Assembly: GCF_014216315.1 (NCBI RefSeq)
Contig: NZ_CP045702.1
Span: forward strand, 3,844,001-3,908,000
Direction: 5' to 3'
Length of the DNA: 64,000 nt
Origin: Streptomyces finlayi
GTDB lineage: Bacteria > Actinomycetota > Actinomycetes > Streptomycetales > Streptomycetaceae
Below, one piece after another: positions 19,040 to 26,482 of the stretch; the first letter of the stretch is position 1; every line of letters starts with the position of its first letter. Under the pieces are notes generated by a model. The model had not been told where the DNA came from. It ran no database searches and worked only from the letters and a program-made list of their open reading frames with translations. The position numbers and the translations under genes were made by a program.

Positions 19040-19098
19040 GAGCACTCCGTATGTGTAGGGGCTGCCCGGCCGAAGGGAGACGGCCCGGACAGTCATTT

Positions 19099-19118
19099 CT
19101 TCTACATTTATGTAGAAG
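19099..19118. promoter_or_regulatory. BlaI-type operator box C (terB operon)
   Basis: CTTCTACATTTATGTAGAAG is a perfect 9+2+9 inverted repeat 60 bases upstream of terB. It contains the TCTACA-N4-TGTAGA core common to the island. Confidence 0.7.
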
Positions 19119-19141
19119 TTATCAGGGTCGGCAAGGGCGTC

Positions 19142-20143
19142 TCAGCCCTCTTCGCCCTCTTCCTCGTCTCCTTCGAAGAAGTCGCCGACCTCGTCGACGA
19201 CTTCGGCCGCGACCATCCCTCCGACGACGCCGACGGCGAGTCCTGCCGCTCCGGCCGCCACGACGGTGCCCATGCCGGGGCCGGAGCGGTGGCTGTGACC
19301 GTCGCCGTGGTGATGCTCGCCGTGCTCGTACGAACCGTGGCTGCCGTGCGAAGCGTGAGCGCCGTACGAGGCTCGGTGCTCGACCAGTTGGCGCATCCAG
19401 GCATCGACCTCGCCGTTCCAGTCGCGGTGCTTGACGTCGTGGTGGCTGACGGTGAAGCGGGTCGCCGAGTCATGCCCCTCGGAGAGGAACCCGCCGCGCT
19501 TGTCGGCCTCCAGGACCACGTCCATCCCGCCCGGGTTCGCCAGGAAGGTCACCTCGATCTCGTTGACCGCGTGCGCGTACTGCGCCGAGGGGGCGACCTC
19601 GATCTCCTGGTAGAAGGGCAGCTGCTGGCCGGTCCCTCGAATGTGTCCCAACTCCAGGTCGGCGGACTTGAAGGTGTATCCGCGCTGCCCGAGGGCTTCG
19701 AGGATCGCCTCCTGCGCCGGCAGCGGTTGTACCGCGAGCGGGTCCAGGTCACCCTTGTCCTTGGCGCCGGCCACCGACAGCTCGGTACGCACACCGAGTA
19801 CGACGCCGAGGCTCTGGCCGTGCAGTTCGGTGATGGGGGTCTCCCACGGCAGCGTCACGCTGAAAGGAACGCTGCGCTGCTCCCCTTCGGCGAGGCGGAA
19901 GTTGCCGCCGACGGCGAACCGGTCGAAGACGACGGCACCCTCGTGCTCCCCGCCCTCGTGTTCGGCCTCGACCCGGGCGACCAGCTCCAGGACGATGTGC
20001 TCGATCGTGAAGTCCGCGTTGCCGCCCTTGAGGCGGATCTGCCCGGTGAGGCTGCCTCCGGGCAGCACCGCACCCGCATCAAGGACCGTGTCCACCGTGG
20101 GCCCGCCCACGCCGAGTGAGCCGAGCAGCCGTTTGAACACCAT
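19142..20143 (-). CDS. Spo0M-like (SpoOM) arrestin-fold protein
   Basis: The product is 333 residues. MVFKRLLGSLGVGGPTVDTV opens a domain of two beta-sandwiches (to about 245) characteristic of the sporulation-control protein Spo0M. It is followed by a His/Gly/Ser-rich segment with HGEHHHGDGHSH, a hydrophobic glycine-rich helix (about 285-312), and an acidic tail. ATG 20143 is preferred because AAGGAG lies 11 bases before it. Spo0M proteins influence stress and development in Bacillus by an unsettled mechanism. The histidine cluster may bind metal (inference). It is the second gene after the HhH-like gene under box D. Confidence 0.88.
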   Translation of the reverse strand: MVFKRLLGSLGVGGPTVDTVLDAGAVLPGGSLTGQIRLKGGNADFTIEHIVLELVARVEAEHEGGEHEGAVVFDRFAVGGNFRLAEGEQRSVPFSVTLPWETPITELHGQSLGVVLGVRTELSVAGAKDKGDLDPLAVQPLPAQEAILEALGQRGYTFKSADLELGHIRGTGQQLPFYQEIEVAPSAQYAHAVNEIEVTFLANPGGMDVVLEADKRGGFLSEGHDSATRFTVSHHDVKHRDWNGEVDAWMRQLVEHRASYGAHASHGSHGSYEHGEHHHGDGHSHRSGPGMGTVVAAGAAGLAVGVVGGMVAAEVVDEVGDFFEGDEEEGEEG

Positions 20144-20238
20144 CGTGGCGTTCACTCCTTCTTCTGTGCGTGTGGTTCCTGAGCGGCACGCCGGTTGTGC
20201 TCCGAAGCCCTGGAGCGCAACCGGCGTACAGAACGTGG

Positions 20239-20460
20239 TTACTTGGCGGAAGTATTCAGCGCGGCCAGGGCCTGCGCCCACCGCACGTACTTCAAGTCGG
20301 CCAGATCGGCGACCGTCTTGACGCCGAACGCCTCCTGGAGGAGCTCGCCGTCCCGGTCCGAGACCCCCTTCAGCGCGGATATGGGGGCGGTGAGTACCTC
20401 GGGCAGACTCTTGTCCGCCCACGCCTTGTCCAGCACCTTGTCCAGATTGATCGAAGCCAC
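20239..20460 (-). CDS. Small helix-hairpin-helix-like protein
   Basis: The product is 73 residues from GTG 20460, preceded by GGGAGGG at five bases. An N-terminal helical stretch (NLDKVLDKAWADKSL) is followed by PISALKGVSDRDGELLQEAF and VKTVADLADL. This pattern of short helices with a G-V turn resembles HhH folds, but no DNA-binding GxG motif is clear. It precedes the Spo0M-like gene by 95 bases on the same strand, and the pair shares operator box D. It may be a protein-interaction partner of its neighbour, which is inference. Confidence 0.65.
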   Translation of the reverse strand: MASINLDKVLDKAWADKSLPEVLTAPISALKGVSDRDGELLQEAFGVKTVADLADLKYVRWAQALAALNTSAK

Positions 20461-20536
20461 GACGGCCCTCCCACGGAATTCGGATGGATGGTGCGTGCGA
20501 CTGGCCGGGACCGGAAGGTCCGGGCCACCCGCACTT

Positions 20537-20556
20537 CTTCTACATGCATGTAGAAG
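20537..20556. promoter_or_regulatory. BlaI-type operator box D (HhH-spo0M operon)
   Basis: CTTCTACATGCATGTAGAAG is a fully symmetric 20-bp palindrome starting 77 bases upstream of the HhH-like gene, the same distance as box A from terD. Confidence 0.7.
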
Positions 20557-20637
20557 CATAGGGCCGTGAGGTGGCGTCGGGGTCGGAACCCAGAGACTTG
20601 GGACTACTGGCACCCCGCCGTGCTCGTTTGCCATTCC

Positions 20638-20654
20638 TTTACAGTGAGTGTAGA
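20638..20654. promoter_or_regulatory. BlaI-type operator box E (CNNM operon), degenerate
   Basis: TTTACAGTGAGTGTAGA keeps both half-sites with one substitution and a five-base spacer instead of four. It lies 133 bases before the first CNNM gene. It is the weakest of the five boxes together with box B. Confidence 0.45.
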
Positions 20655-20787
20655 AGTACGCCGTTTCTATGCCCCCTGTCATGACGCTCTTGAGAAGGAG
20701 CTACGGACCCGCGATGGGTGAACCTCCCAGTACCAGCCGTGCCATTCCCTGCCCGCAGAGCGTGAACCGCGGGACGGGGGTGACACG

Positions 20788-22119
20788 GTGACCGAAGTTC
20801 TGTTGCTTCTCCTTGCCCTCGCTCTGACGCTGGCCTGCGCGCTGTTCGTCGCGGCCGAGTTCTCCCTGACCACCGTCGAGCGCGGCGAGCTGGAGCGCGC
20901 CGCCGAGGCGGGCGAGCGCGGCGCCGTAGGGGCGCTGAGGGCCGTACGCAAACTGACCTTCCAGCTCTCCGGCGCCCAGCTCGGCATTACCGTCACCTCG
21001 CTGGTGATCGGCATGCTCGCCGAACCGTCCCTGGCCTCCCTCCTGCGCGGCCCGCTCGAAGGGCTCGGGCTGGGCGCTGCGGCCTCCTCCGTTGCCACGG
21101 TGCTGGGCGTCGCCGCCTCCACCGTGGTGCTGATGGTGGTCGGTGAGCTGGTGCCGAAGAACTGGGCGATCTCGCGTCCGCTCGCGGTCGCCAAGGTGGT
21201 GGCAGGGCCGCAGCGCGGCTTTACCGCGGCCTTCGCGCCGTTCATCCGGCACCTGAACAGCACCGCGAACCGGTTCGTACGCCGCTTCGGCCTGGAGCCG
21301 GCCGAGGAGCTGGCCTCCGTCCGAACCCCGGAGGAGCTCGTGGCACTCGCCGAGCACTCAGCGCGTGAGGGGGCGATCGAGGTGGACTCCGTCGAGCTGT
21401 TCGTGCGGACCTTGCGACTGGGCGAGCTGACCGCGGAGAACGTGATGACCCCGCGCATCGACGTTCTCGCACTCGAAGCGCACGCCACGGCCGCCGACGC
21501 GGCCAACCTCACCCAGGCAACCGGCCTGTCCCGCTTCCCCGTCTACCGCGAGAGCCTGGACGAGGTCATCGGCACCGTCCACATCCGCGATGTCCTCGCC
21601 CTGGCCGCCCAGGAGCGGGCGACCACCCCGGTCACGGCACTCGCCTCCCCGCCCCTGCTGGTGCCCGACAGCCTCCCGGCTGACCGGCTGCTGGAGCGGA
21701 TGCGTGCGGAGCGCACGATGGCCGTCGTCATCGACGAGTACGGCGGCACAGCAGGCGTCGCCACCGTCGAGGACATCGTGGAAGAGGTCGTCGGCGAGGT
21801 GCGCGACGAGCACGACCCGCTGGAGGTCCCCGACCTTTTGCCCGCGCCCGCGACCGAGGACGGCCGCGCCAACTGGGAGGCCGATGGCAGCGTACGGATC
21901 GACCAGCTCACCGCCATAGGGCTGACCGCGCCCGACGGTCCCTACGAGACCGTTGCCGGCCTGATCGCGACCCGTCTGGCCCGTATCCCCGCCCCGGGCG
22001 ACAGCATCGAAATCGGCGGCTGGCGGCTGGACGTGCTGGACATAGAGCACCACCGGGCCGACCGGGTGCACATCACCGAGCCTGCCCGGCTCACACAGCA
22101 TCTGGAGGAGGCCCGATGA
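20788..22119 (+). CDS. CNNM/HlyC-CorC family transporter 1 (long type)
   Basis: The product is 443 residues. An N-terminal CNNM (DUF21) membrane domain (about 1-190) begins with a hydrophobic helix followed by the family motif FVAAEFSLTTVERGELE. A CBS-domain pair occupies about 205-320, including VIDEYGGTAGVATVEDIVEE, and a C-terminal CorC_HlyC domain ends at about 435. Members export or sense Mg2+, Co2+ or Na+, with CBS domains binding nucleotides. The GTG start follows a G-rich stretch. The next gene overlaps by four bases (ATGA). Confidence 0.92.
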   Translation: MTEVLLLLLALALTLACALFVAAEFSLTTVERGELERAAEAGERGAVGALRAVRKLTFQLSGAQLGITVTSLVIGMLAEPSLASLLRGPLEGLGLGAAASSVATVLGVAASTVVLMVVGELVPKNWAISRPLAVAKVVAGPQRGFTAAFAPFIRHLNSTANRFVRRFGLEPAEELASVRTPEELVALAEHSAREGAIEVDSVELFVRTLRLGELTAENVMTPRIDVLALEAHATAADAANLTQATGLSRFPVYRESLDEVIGTVHIRDVLALAAQERATTPVTALASPPLLVPDSLPADRLLERMRAERTMAVVIDEYGGTAGVATVEDIVEEVVGEVRDEHDPLEVPDLLPAPATEDGRANWEADGSVRIDQLTAIGLTAPDGPYETVAGLIATRLARIPAPGDSIEIGGWRLDVLDIEHHRADRVHITEPARLTQHLEEAR

Positions 22120-23138
22120 CCACCCTGCAACTCGCCATCGGCACCCTGACCCTGCTGACGAACGCGTTCTTCGTGGCGGCCGAGTTCGCCTTGATCGCCG
22201 TACGTCGCAGCCAGATCGAACCGGCAGCTCGCCAGGGCCATACACGTGCCCAGATCACCCTGTGGGGCCTGGAGCACATCTCCCAGATGATGGCCACCGC
22301 CCAACTAGGGATCACTGTGTCCTCGCTGGTGCTCGGCGCAGTCGCCGAACCTGCCATCGCCCACCTGCTGGAACCGGGCTTCGAGGCAGCCCATGTCCCG
22401 CACGCCCTGGTCCATCCGGCCGCCTTCGTCATCGCCCTCTCCGCGGCCACCTACGCGCACATGCTGATCGGCGAGATGATCCCCAAGAACATCGCGCTGG
22501 CCGAGCCCGCGAAGACCGCGCTGCTGCTCGGCCCTCCGCTGGTCGCGCTGACCCGCGCCCTGCGCCCGCTGGTGTTCTCCATCAACGCCTTCGCCAACGC
22601 CCTGCTGCGGCTGCTGAAGGTCGAGACGAGGGACGAGGTCGAATCCGTCTTCACGGACGACGAGCTCGCCCGCCTGGTTGAGGCATCCAGCGCGGCCGGG
22701 CTGCTCTCGGCAGCCGACAGCGAGCGGCTGCGTGACGCCCTGGAACTGGGCACCCGGCCGGTCGGCGAGATCGTCCTACCCACCCAGAAGATGCATACCG
22801 TCGACCACACCATCACCCCCGCAGGGCTGGAACGCATCGCGGTAGCAGCCAAGCTCTCCCGCTTCCCGGTAACCGGCCCGGCCGGAGCCGTCCTCGGCTA
22901 CCTGCATATCAAGGACACCCTGGGAGTGGCCGACCGGGACAAGCCCTTCCCGCGCACCGCGTTGCACCCCGTCACCCGGATCCGCATCGAAACCCCGCTG
23001 GACGACACCCTCACCGCGCTTCGTGCCGCCGACAGCCACTTGGCCGCCGTAACCGGCGAGGCCGGTGTGGTCATCGGGTACGTGACCATGGAGGACGTAC
23101 TCGAAGAACTCGTCGGCCCGGCAGCCGCCACCGCATAG
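22116..23138 (+). CDS. CNNM/HlyC-CorC family transporter 2 (short type)
   Basis: The product is 340 residues with the CNNM membrane domain (FFVAAEFALIAVRRSQIEPA at the start) and a CBS pair ending in GYVTMEDVLEELVG. The CorC_HlyC C-terminal domain is absent, unlike transporter 1. The ATG overlaps the stop of transporter 1, so the two are translated together and may form a long and short heterodimer (inference). Confidence 0.9.
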   Translation: MTTLQLAIGTLTLLTNAFFVAAEFALIAVRRSQIEPAARQGHTRAQITLWGLEHISQMMATAQLGITVSSLVLGAVAEPAIAHLLEPGFEAAHVPHALVHPAAFVIALSAATYAHMLIGEMIPKNIALAEPAKTALLLGPPLVALTRALRPLVFSINAFANALLRLLKVETRDEVESVFTDDELARLVEASSAAGLLSAADSERLRDALELGTRPVGEIVLPTQKMHTVDHTITPAGLERIAVAAKLSRFPVTGPAGAVLGYLHIKDTLGVADRDKPFPRTALHPVTRIRIETPLDDTLTALRAADSHLAAVTGEAGVVIGYVTMEDVLEELVGPAAATA

Positions 23139-23357
23139 CCGGGCGTCCCCCGGGCCCATGCCTACACCGGGTCCCGGATCTTCCCAGGCAGTGCGCGGCA
23201 ACACTGCCTTACACACACATTTTCCTCATCCACCCATTCAGAAGGAGCGCTCCTTGTCTGCCAGAACGACGGGCCTCGATTCGCCGGGGCACAACCGCAG
23301 GCCACTCGGCCACAGCCGTGACACGCGGTGCGGTGTCCTCGCTCGATCGACTCGCCG
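23139..23357. other. Gap between the two CNNM pairs
   Basis: The 219-base interval separates the two long/short pairs. It holds a perfect 14-bp palindrome, AAGGAGCGCTCCTT, at 23242-23255, and a short TTG-started frame behind it that looks like a decayed leader. No TCTACA/TGTAGA box is present, so the second pair may depend on read-through or its own promoter. Confidence 0.45.
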
Positions 23358-24674
23358 ATGAGTGCCGTACTGGGGCTGCTGGCCGTTGTTCTGCTGACCG
23401 TCGGCACCGGCTATTTCGTCGCCCAGGAATTCGCGTACGTCGCCGTCGACCGGCTGGCACTGGCCCGGGACGCCGAGGCGGGCGACACGCGAGCCGCTCG
23501 TGCCCTGAAGGTGCTGGAACGGCTCTCCTTCATGCTCTCAGGCGCGCAGCTGGGCATCACAGTCACCGGTCTGGTGGTCGGCTTTCTCGCCGAGCCTTCC
23601 GTCTCCGCGCTGCTCAAGCCCGTGCTGGAGGGCTTTGGCCTGTCCGGCGGAGCCGTCTCCGCGATCTCCGTCGTGCTCGCCTTCGTCCTGGCCACCTTCG
23701 TACAGATGGTGCTGGGTGAACTGGCCCCGAAGAACCTGGCGCTGGCCGTGCCCGAGCAGCTGGCGAAGTCACTGGCTTCCTCCACCCTCGTCTATCTGAA
23801 GATCGTGGGCCCGGTGGTGCACGTCTTCGACGGCGTCGCCAACAAGCTGCTGCGCAAGGTGGGGATCGAGCCGGTCGAGGAGCTGCACCACGGCGCGACC
23901 CTCGAAGAGCTCAGCCATCTGATCGGCGAGTCCCACGAGAAGGGCCACCTGCCGGCCGACACCGCCGAACTCCTCGATCACGCACTGGAGTTCTCCGAGC
24001 GCACCCTGGACGAGGTGATGGTCCCGCGCGCGGACGCCGTGTTCGTACGCAAGAACGCCACCGCCGCCCAGGCCGTCGAGCTGATCGCCAAGCACGGCCA
24101 CTCCAACTACCCGGTCCTGGGCGACCACCCGGACGACGTCGCAGGGGTCCTCGGCGTACGGGATCTGATGCGGCTGCCCGCCGCCCTCTTTGAGCGCACC
24201 ACCGCTGGAGAGGCCGCTCGCCGGGCTCTGTTGCTGCCCGACACGCTCCCGCTGCCGGACGCGGTGGCACAGATGCGTGAGCGCGACGACGAGTTCGCGG
24301 TCGTCCTCGACGAGCACGGCGGCGTCGCCGGGATCGTCACGTATGAGGACATCGCAGAGGAACTGGTCGGCGACATCGTCGACGAGAGCGACACCGTCGT
24401 CGAGCTCGCTGTCGCCGACGGGAACGGCTGGCTTGTGGACGCCGGGCGCCGCCTGGACGAGGTCGAGTCCGCCACCGGCATCGCGCTCCCCGAGGAAGAG
24501 GACTACGACACCGTGGCCGGCCTGATCATCGACCGACTCGGCCGATTCCCCGCCATCGGCGACCACCTCACCGCGGACGGAGTCCGTATCCAGGTACTGA
24601 GCCTGGACCGCCACGTCCCCGAACGCGTACGTATCGAGCCGATCGAGCAGTCGGACCAGGGGGCACAGGCATGA
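23358..24674 (+). CDS. CNNM/HlyC-CorC family transporter 3 (long type)
   Basis: The product is 438 residues from ATG 23358, chosen because MSAVLGLLAVVLL aligns with the first helix of transporter 1. The CNNM domain has FVAQEFAYVAVDRLALARD, where the usual alanine of the AAEF motif is Gln. A CBS pair (VVLDEHGGVAGIVTYEDIAEE) and a C-terminal CorC_HlyC domain follow. It is the long partner of transporter 4, with which it overlaps by four bases. It is clearly paralogous to transporter 1. Confidence 0.92.
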   Translation: MSAVLGLLAVVLLTVGTGYFVAQEFAYVAVDRLALARDAEAGDTRAARALKVLERLSFMLSGAQLGITVTGLVVGFLAEPSVSALLKPVLEGFGLSGGAVSAISVVLAFVLATFVQMVLGELAPKNLALAVPEQLAKSLASSTLVYLKIVGPVVHVFDGVANKLLRKVGIEPVEELHHGATLEELSHLIGESHEKGHLPADTAELLDHALEFSERTLDEVMVPRADAVFVRKNATAAQAVELIAKHGHSNYPVLGDHPDDVAGVLGVRDLMRLPAALFERTTAGEAARRALLLPDTLPLPDAVAQMRERDDEFAVVLDEHGGVAGIVTYEDIAEELVGDIVDESDTVVELAVADGNGWLVDAGRRLDEVESATGIALPEEEDYDTVAGLIIDRLGRFPAIGDHLTADGVRIQVLSLDRHVPERVRIEPIEQSDQGAQA

Positions 24675-25690
24675 GTTTCCCCATCGCACTCTTCATCACC
24701 GTCGTGCTGCTCATCGGCAGTGGCTTCTTCGTCGCCGCCGAGTTCGCGCTGGTCGCAGCCAAGCGACACCGCATGGAGAAGGCAGCAGCCGAAGGGCAGC
24801 GAGGCGCCAAGGCAGCGCTCGCCGGAATGCGTGAGCTGTCCCTGATGCTCGCGGGCGCCCAGCTCGGCATCACCATCTGCACCCTGGGCCTGGGCTCCAT
24901 CTCCAAGCCGGCCATCTCCCACCAGGTCGACCCGCTGCTCGTCAAACTGGGTCTGCCCAGTGGGCTCAGCTACGGCATCGCCTTCGCCTTCGCCATGCTC
25001 GTCGTCGTCTTCCTGCACATGGTGATCGGCGAAATGGCCCCCAAGTCGTGGGCCATCGCCCACCCCGAGCGCTCAGCGATGCTGCTCACCCCGCCCTTCC
25101 GTGCCCTGGTGAAAACCGTACGGCCGCTGATCTGGCTCCTCAACAAGATCAGCAACTTCCTGGTACGGATGTGCCGCGTGCAACCGCGCGACGAGCTGAC
25201 AGCCGTGCACAACCGCGAACAGCTCACCCACCTGGTCGCCGAGTCCGAACGCCTCGGCCTGATCAACAAGACCGACTCCGAGCTGATCACCCGCTCCCTG
25301 ACCGAACCACAGACCCCGGTCGCGGAGCTCCAGACCCCGGCAGGCGACATCATCACCGTCCCCGCCGACGCCGACCTCGACGCGATCCTGGCCACAGCCA
25401 CCGCAGCCGACCGCTCCCGCCTCCTCGTCCGCGATGGCGACGCGGTCCTCGGATCGATTCACGCCCGCGACGCCCTGGTCGCCCGCACCCGCGGTCGCAA
25501 TGTCACCGCACGCGAACTGGCCCGGCCCGTACCCGAGCTGCACAGCGGCGACAGCATCGCGCACGCGGTCGAGCAACTACGCCGCAATCGCGCATCGCTC
25601 GCCGTCATCCGCGACGAGCACGGTCGGCTTACCGGACTGATCAGCCTGGACGACCTGATCGCCCGGCTGATGGGGCTGCAAGCCGCTTAG
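24671..25690 (+). CDS. CNNM/HlyC-CorC family transporter 4 (short type)
   Basis: The product is 339 residues with a CNNM domain (FFVAAEFALVAAKRHRMEKA) and a CBS pair whose last motif is IRDEHGRLTGLISLDDLIARL. It lacks CorC_HlyC, as transporter 2 does. It is the last gene of the island on the plus strand. The next 300 bases to the right repeat are gene-free. Confidence 0.9.
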   Translation: MSFPIALFITVVLLIGSGFFVAAEFALVAAKRHRMEKAAAEGQRGAKAALAGMRELSLMLAGAQLGITICTLGLGSISKPAISHQVDPLLVKLGLPSGLSYGIAFAFAMLVVVFLHMVIGEMAPKSWAIAHPERSAMLLTPPFRALVKTVRPLIWLLNKISNFLVRMCRVQPRDELTAVHNREQLTHLVAESERLGLINKTDSELITRSLTEPQTPVAELQTPAGDIITVPADADLDAILATATAADRSRLLVRDGDAVLGSIHARDALVARTRGRNVTARELARPVPELHSGDSIAHAVEQLRRNRASLAVIRDEHGRLTGLISLDDLIARLMGLQAA

Positions 25691-25996
25691 CGCGCCAAGG
25701 CTCAGCGAGGGTGTCCCAGAGCGTACGCCTTGCCCTGGGCCGGGTACGGGATCCACAGCTTCCTCAGATTTGCTCAAGCGTTGCCGGGTGCCGTGTGCCG
25801 ACCGCCCTGAATGATGAGGGTGAGAGGCTCTGGTCGGCGGGTGAAATTCACTAGAGCAATGGATGTCGGACCCGTGTTGATACGTCAACACGGGAGCTTG
25901 ATCGAGGCGGATGGAGCAGGATGCAGGAGGATGGAAACAGGTCCTAATGTCCCGGTTCTCCGGCGTTTCCGCAGGTCAGAGACATAACGGTTTTGG
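25691..25996. other. Right end of island, no gene; palindrome at 25871-25894
   Basis: No supportable reading frame is present. A perfect palindrome with 10-bp arms, CCCGTGTTGA TACG TCAACACGGG, occupies 25871-25894. Its central 16 bases recur at 13028-13043 near the left end. It could be a recombinase arm site, a transposon remnant or a terminator-like structure. Confidence 0.5.
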
Positions 25997-26018
25997 GTTC
26001 GAATCTCCTAGGCTCCAC
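25997..26018 (+). repeat. attR: 22-bp copy of tRNA-Ala 3' end
   Basis: It is identical to 12945-12966 (begins GTTCGAATC, ends GCTCCAC). The bases before it (GGTTTTGG) do not continue the tRNA, so this is only the 3' fragment. A terminator like that of tRNA-Ala follows within ten bases. Confidence 0.85.
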
Positions 26019-26024
26019 TCAATA

Positions 26025-26069
26025 AATGCCCTCTGAACTGCGGAAACGCAGTTTCAGGGGGCATTTTTT
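26025..26069 (+). terminator. Terminator beyond attR (original tRNA-Ala terminator or its duplicate)
   Basis: CTGAACTGCG pairs with CGCAGTTTCAG around GAAA, extended by GCC/GGC and AT arms and followed by six T residues. It is very similar to the hairpin after tRNA-Ala. Confidence 0.85.
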
Positions 26070-26086
26070 GTGCTTTGAGATACGGG

Positions 26087-26187
26087 TTTCCGGGCCGGAC
26101 CTTGGTGCTCTTCGTGCGGCCGGCGGACTCGTGGTGGCCGGGGCAGACCCCGGCCCAGGACGCGAGGTGCTTGGCCGTCGCGAAGCG
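26087..26187 (-). pseudogene. IS110-family transposase fragment
   Basis: The minus strand from 26187 reads RFATAKHLASWAGVCPGHHE and then SAGRTKSTKVRPGN. This is the diagnostic C-terminal (Transposase_20, IS116/IS110/IS902) motif of IS110 transposases. It then runs into the terminator, and nothing before it is recognisable, so only about 34 codons survive. Confidence 0.8.
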
Positions 26188-26422
26188 GGCGCCGCTTCGT
26201 GCTCGGAGTGCGGACGCACGCCATCAGCCCCGTCAGGGCAGACAGAAGCACCTCCGGCGCGCGCCGAAGGAATTACCACGCCCCCGGCGCGCACCGAAGG
26301 TGCGCTGGATCTCTGAACTGCGGAAACGTGGTTCGGAGGGTGCTTTTCGTTCCCTTCGCGGTTCGGGTGTGTGGCCGACGAGGAGATCCTTGGTGGCGAC
26401 GGTTCCGGAGGCTCGGAGTCGG
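26188..26422. other. Decayed mobile-element scar with repeated hairpin
   Basis: There is no gene. CTCTGAACTGCGGAAACG at 26311-26328 repeats exactly 26031-26048 and again starts a terminator-like fold ending in GCTTTT near 26345. A pair of CCGGCGCGC-type direct repeats lies around 26256-26300. The layout suggests repeated insertion at this tRNA-terminator scar. Confidence 0.45.
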
Positions 26423-26466
26423 CAAAGTGCCCCCTGACCCGCGAAATCGCAGGTCAGGGGGCACTT
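26423..26466. terminator. Bidirectional terminator next to DUF5324 gene
   Basis: A perfect 16-bp stem (26423-26438 with 26451-26466) carries A runs on one side and T runs on the other, ending 17 bases before the stop of the minus-strand gene. Confidence 0.85.
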
Positions 26467-26482
26467 TGTACGTGGTGCCCGG

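Larger units (their letters stand above)
12945..26018. mobile_element. Genomic island integrated at tRNA-Ala (13.1 kb, apparently immobilised)
   Basis: The island is bounded by exact 22-bp repeats of the tRNA-Ala 3' end. It interrupts a gene order that otherwise runs tRNA-Ala to the cyclophilin and crgA genes in actinobacteria. Cargo is terD, tatA-like, terD, an LCP relic, a BlaI-like repressor, an M56 protease, glsB-like, terB, spo0M-like, an HhH-like gene and four CNNM/CBS genes. No integrase, excisionase or replication gene is visible, so it is either a relic or was mobilised in trans. A transposase relic at the left end shows decay. Confidence 0.75.
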
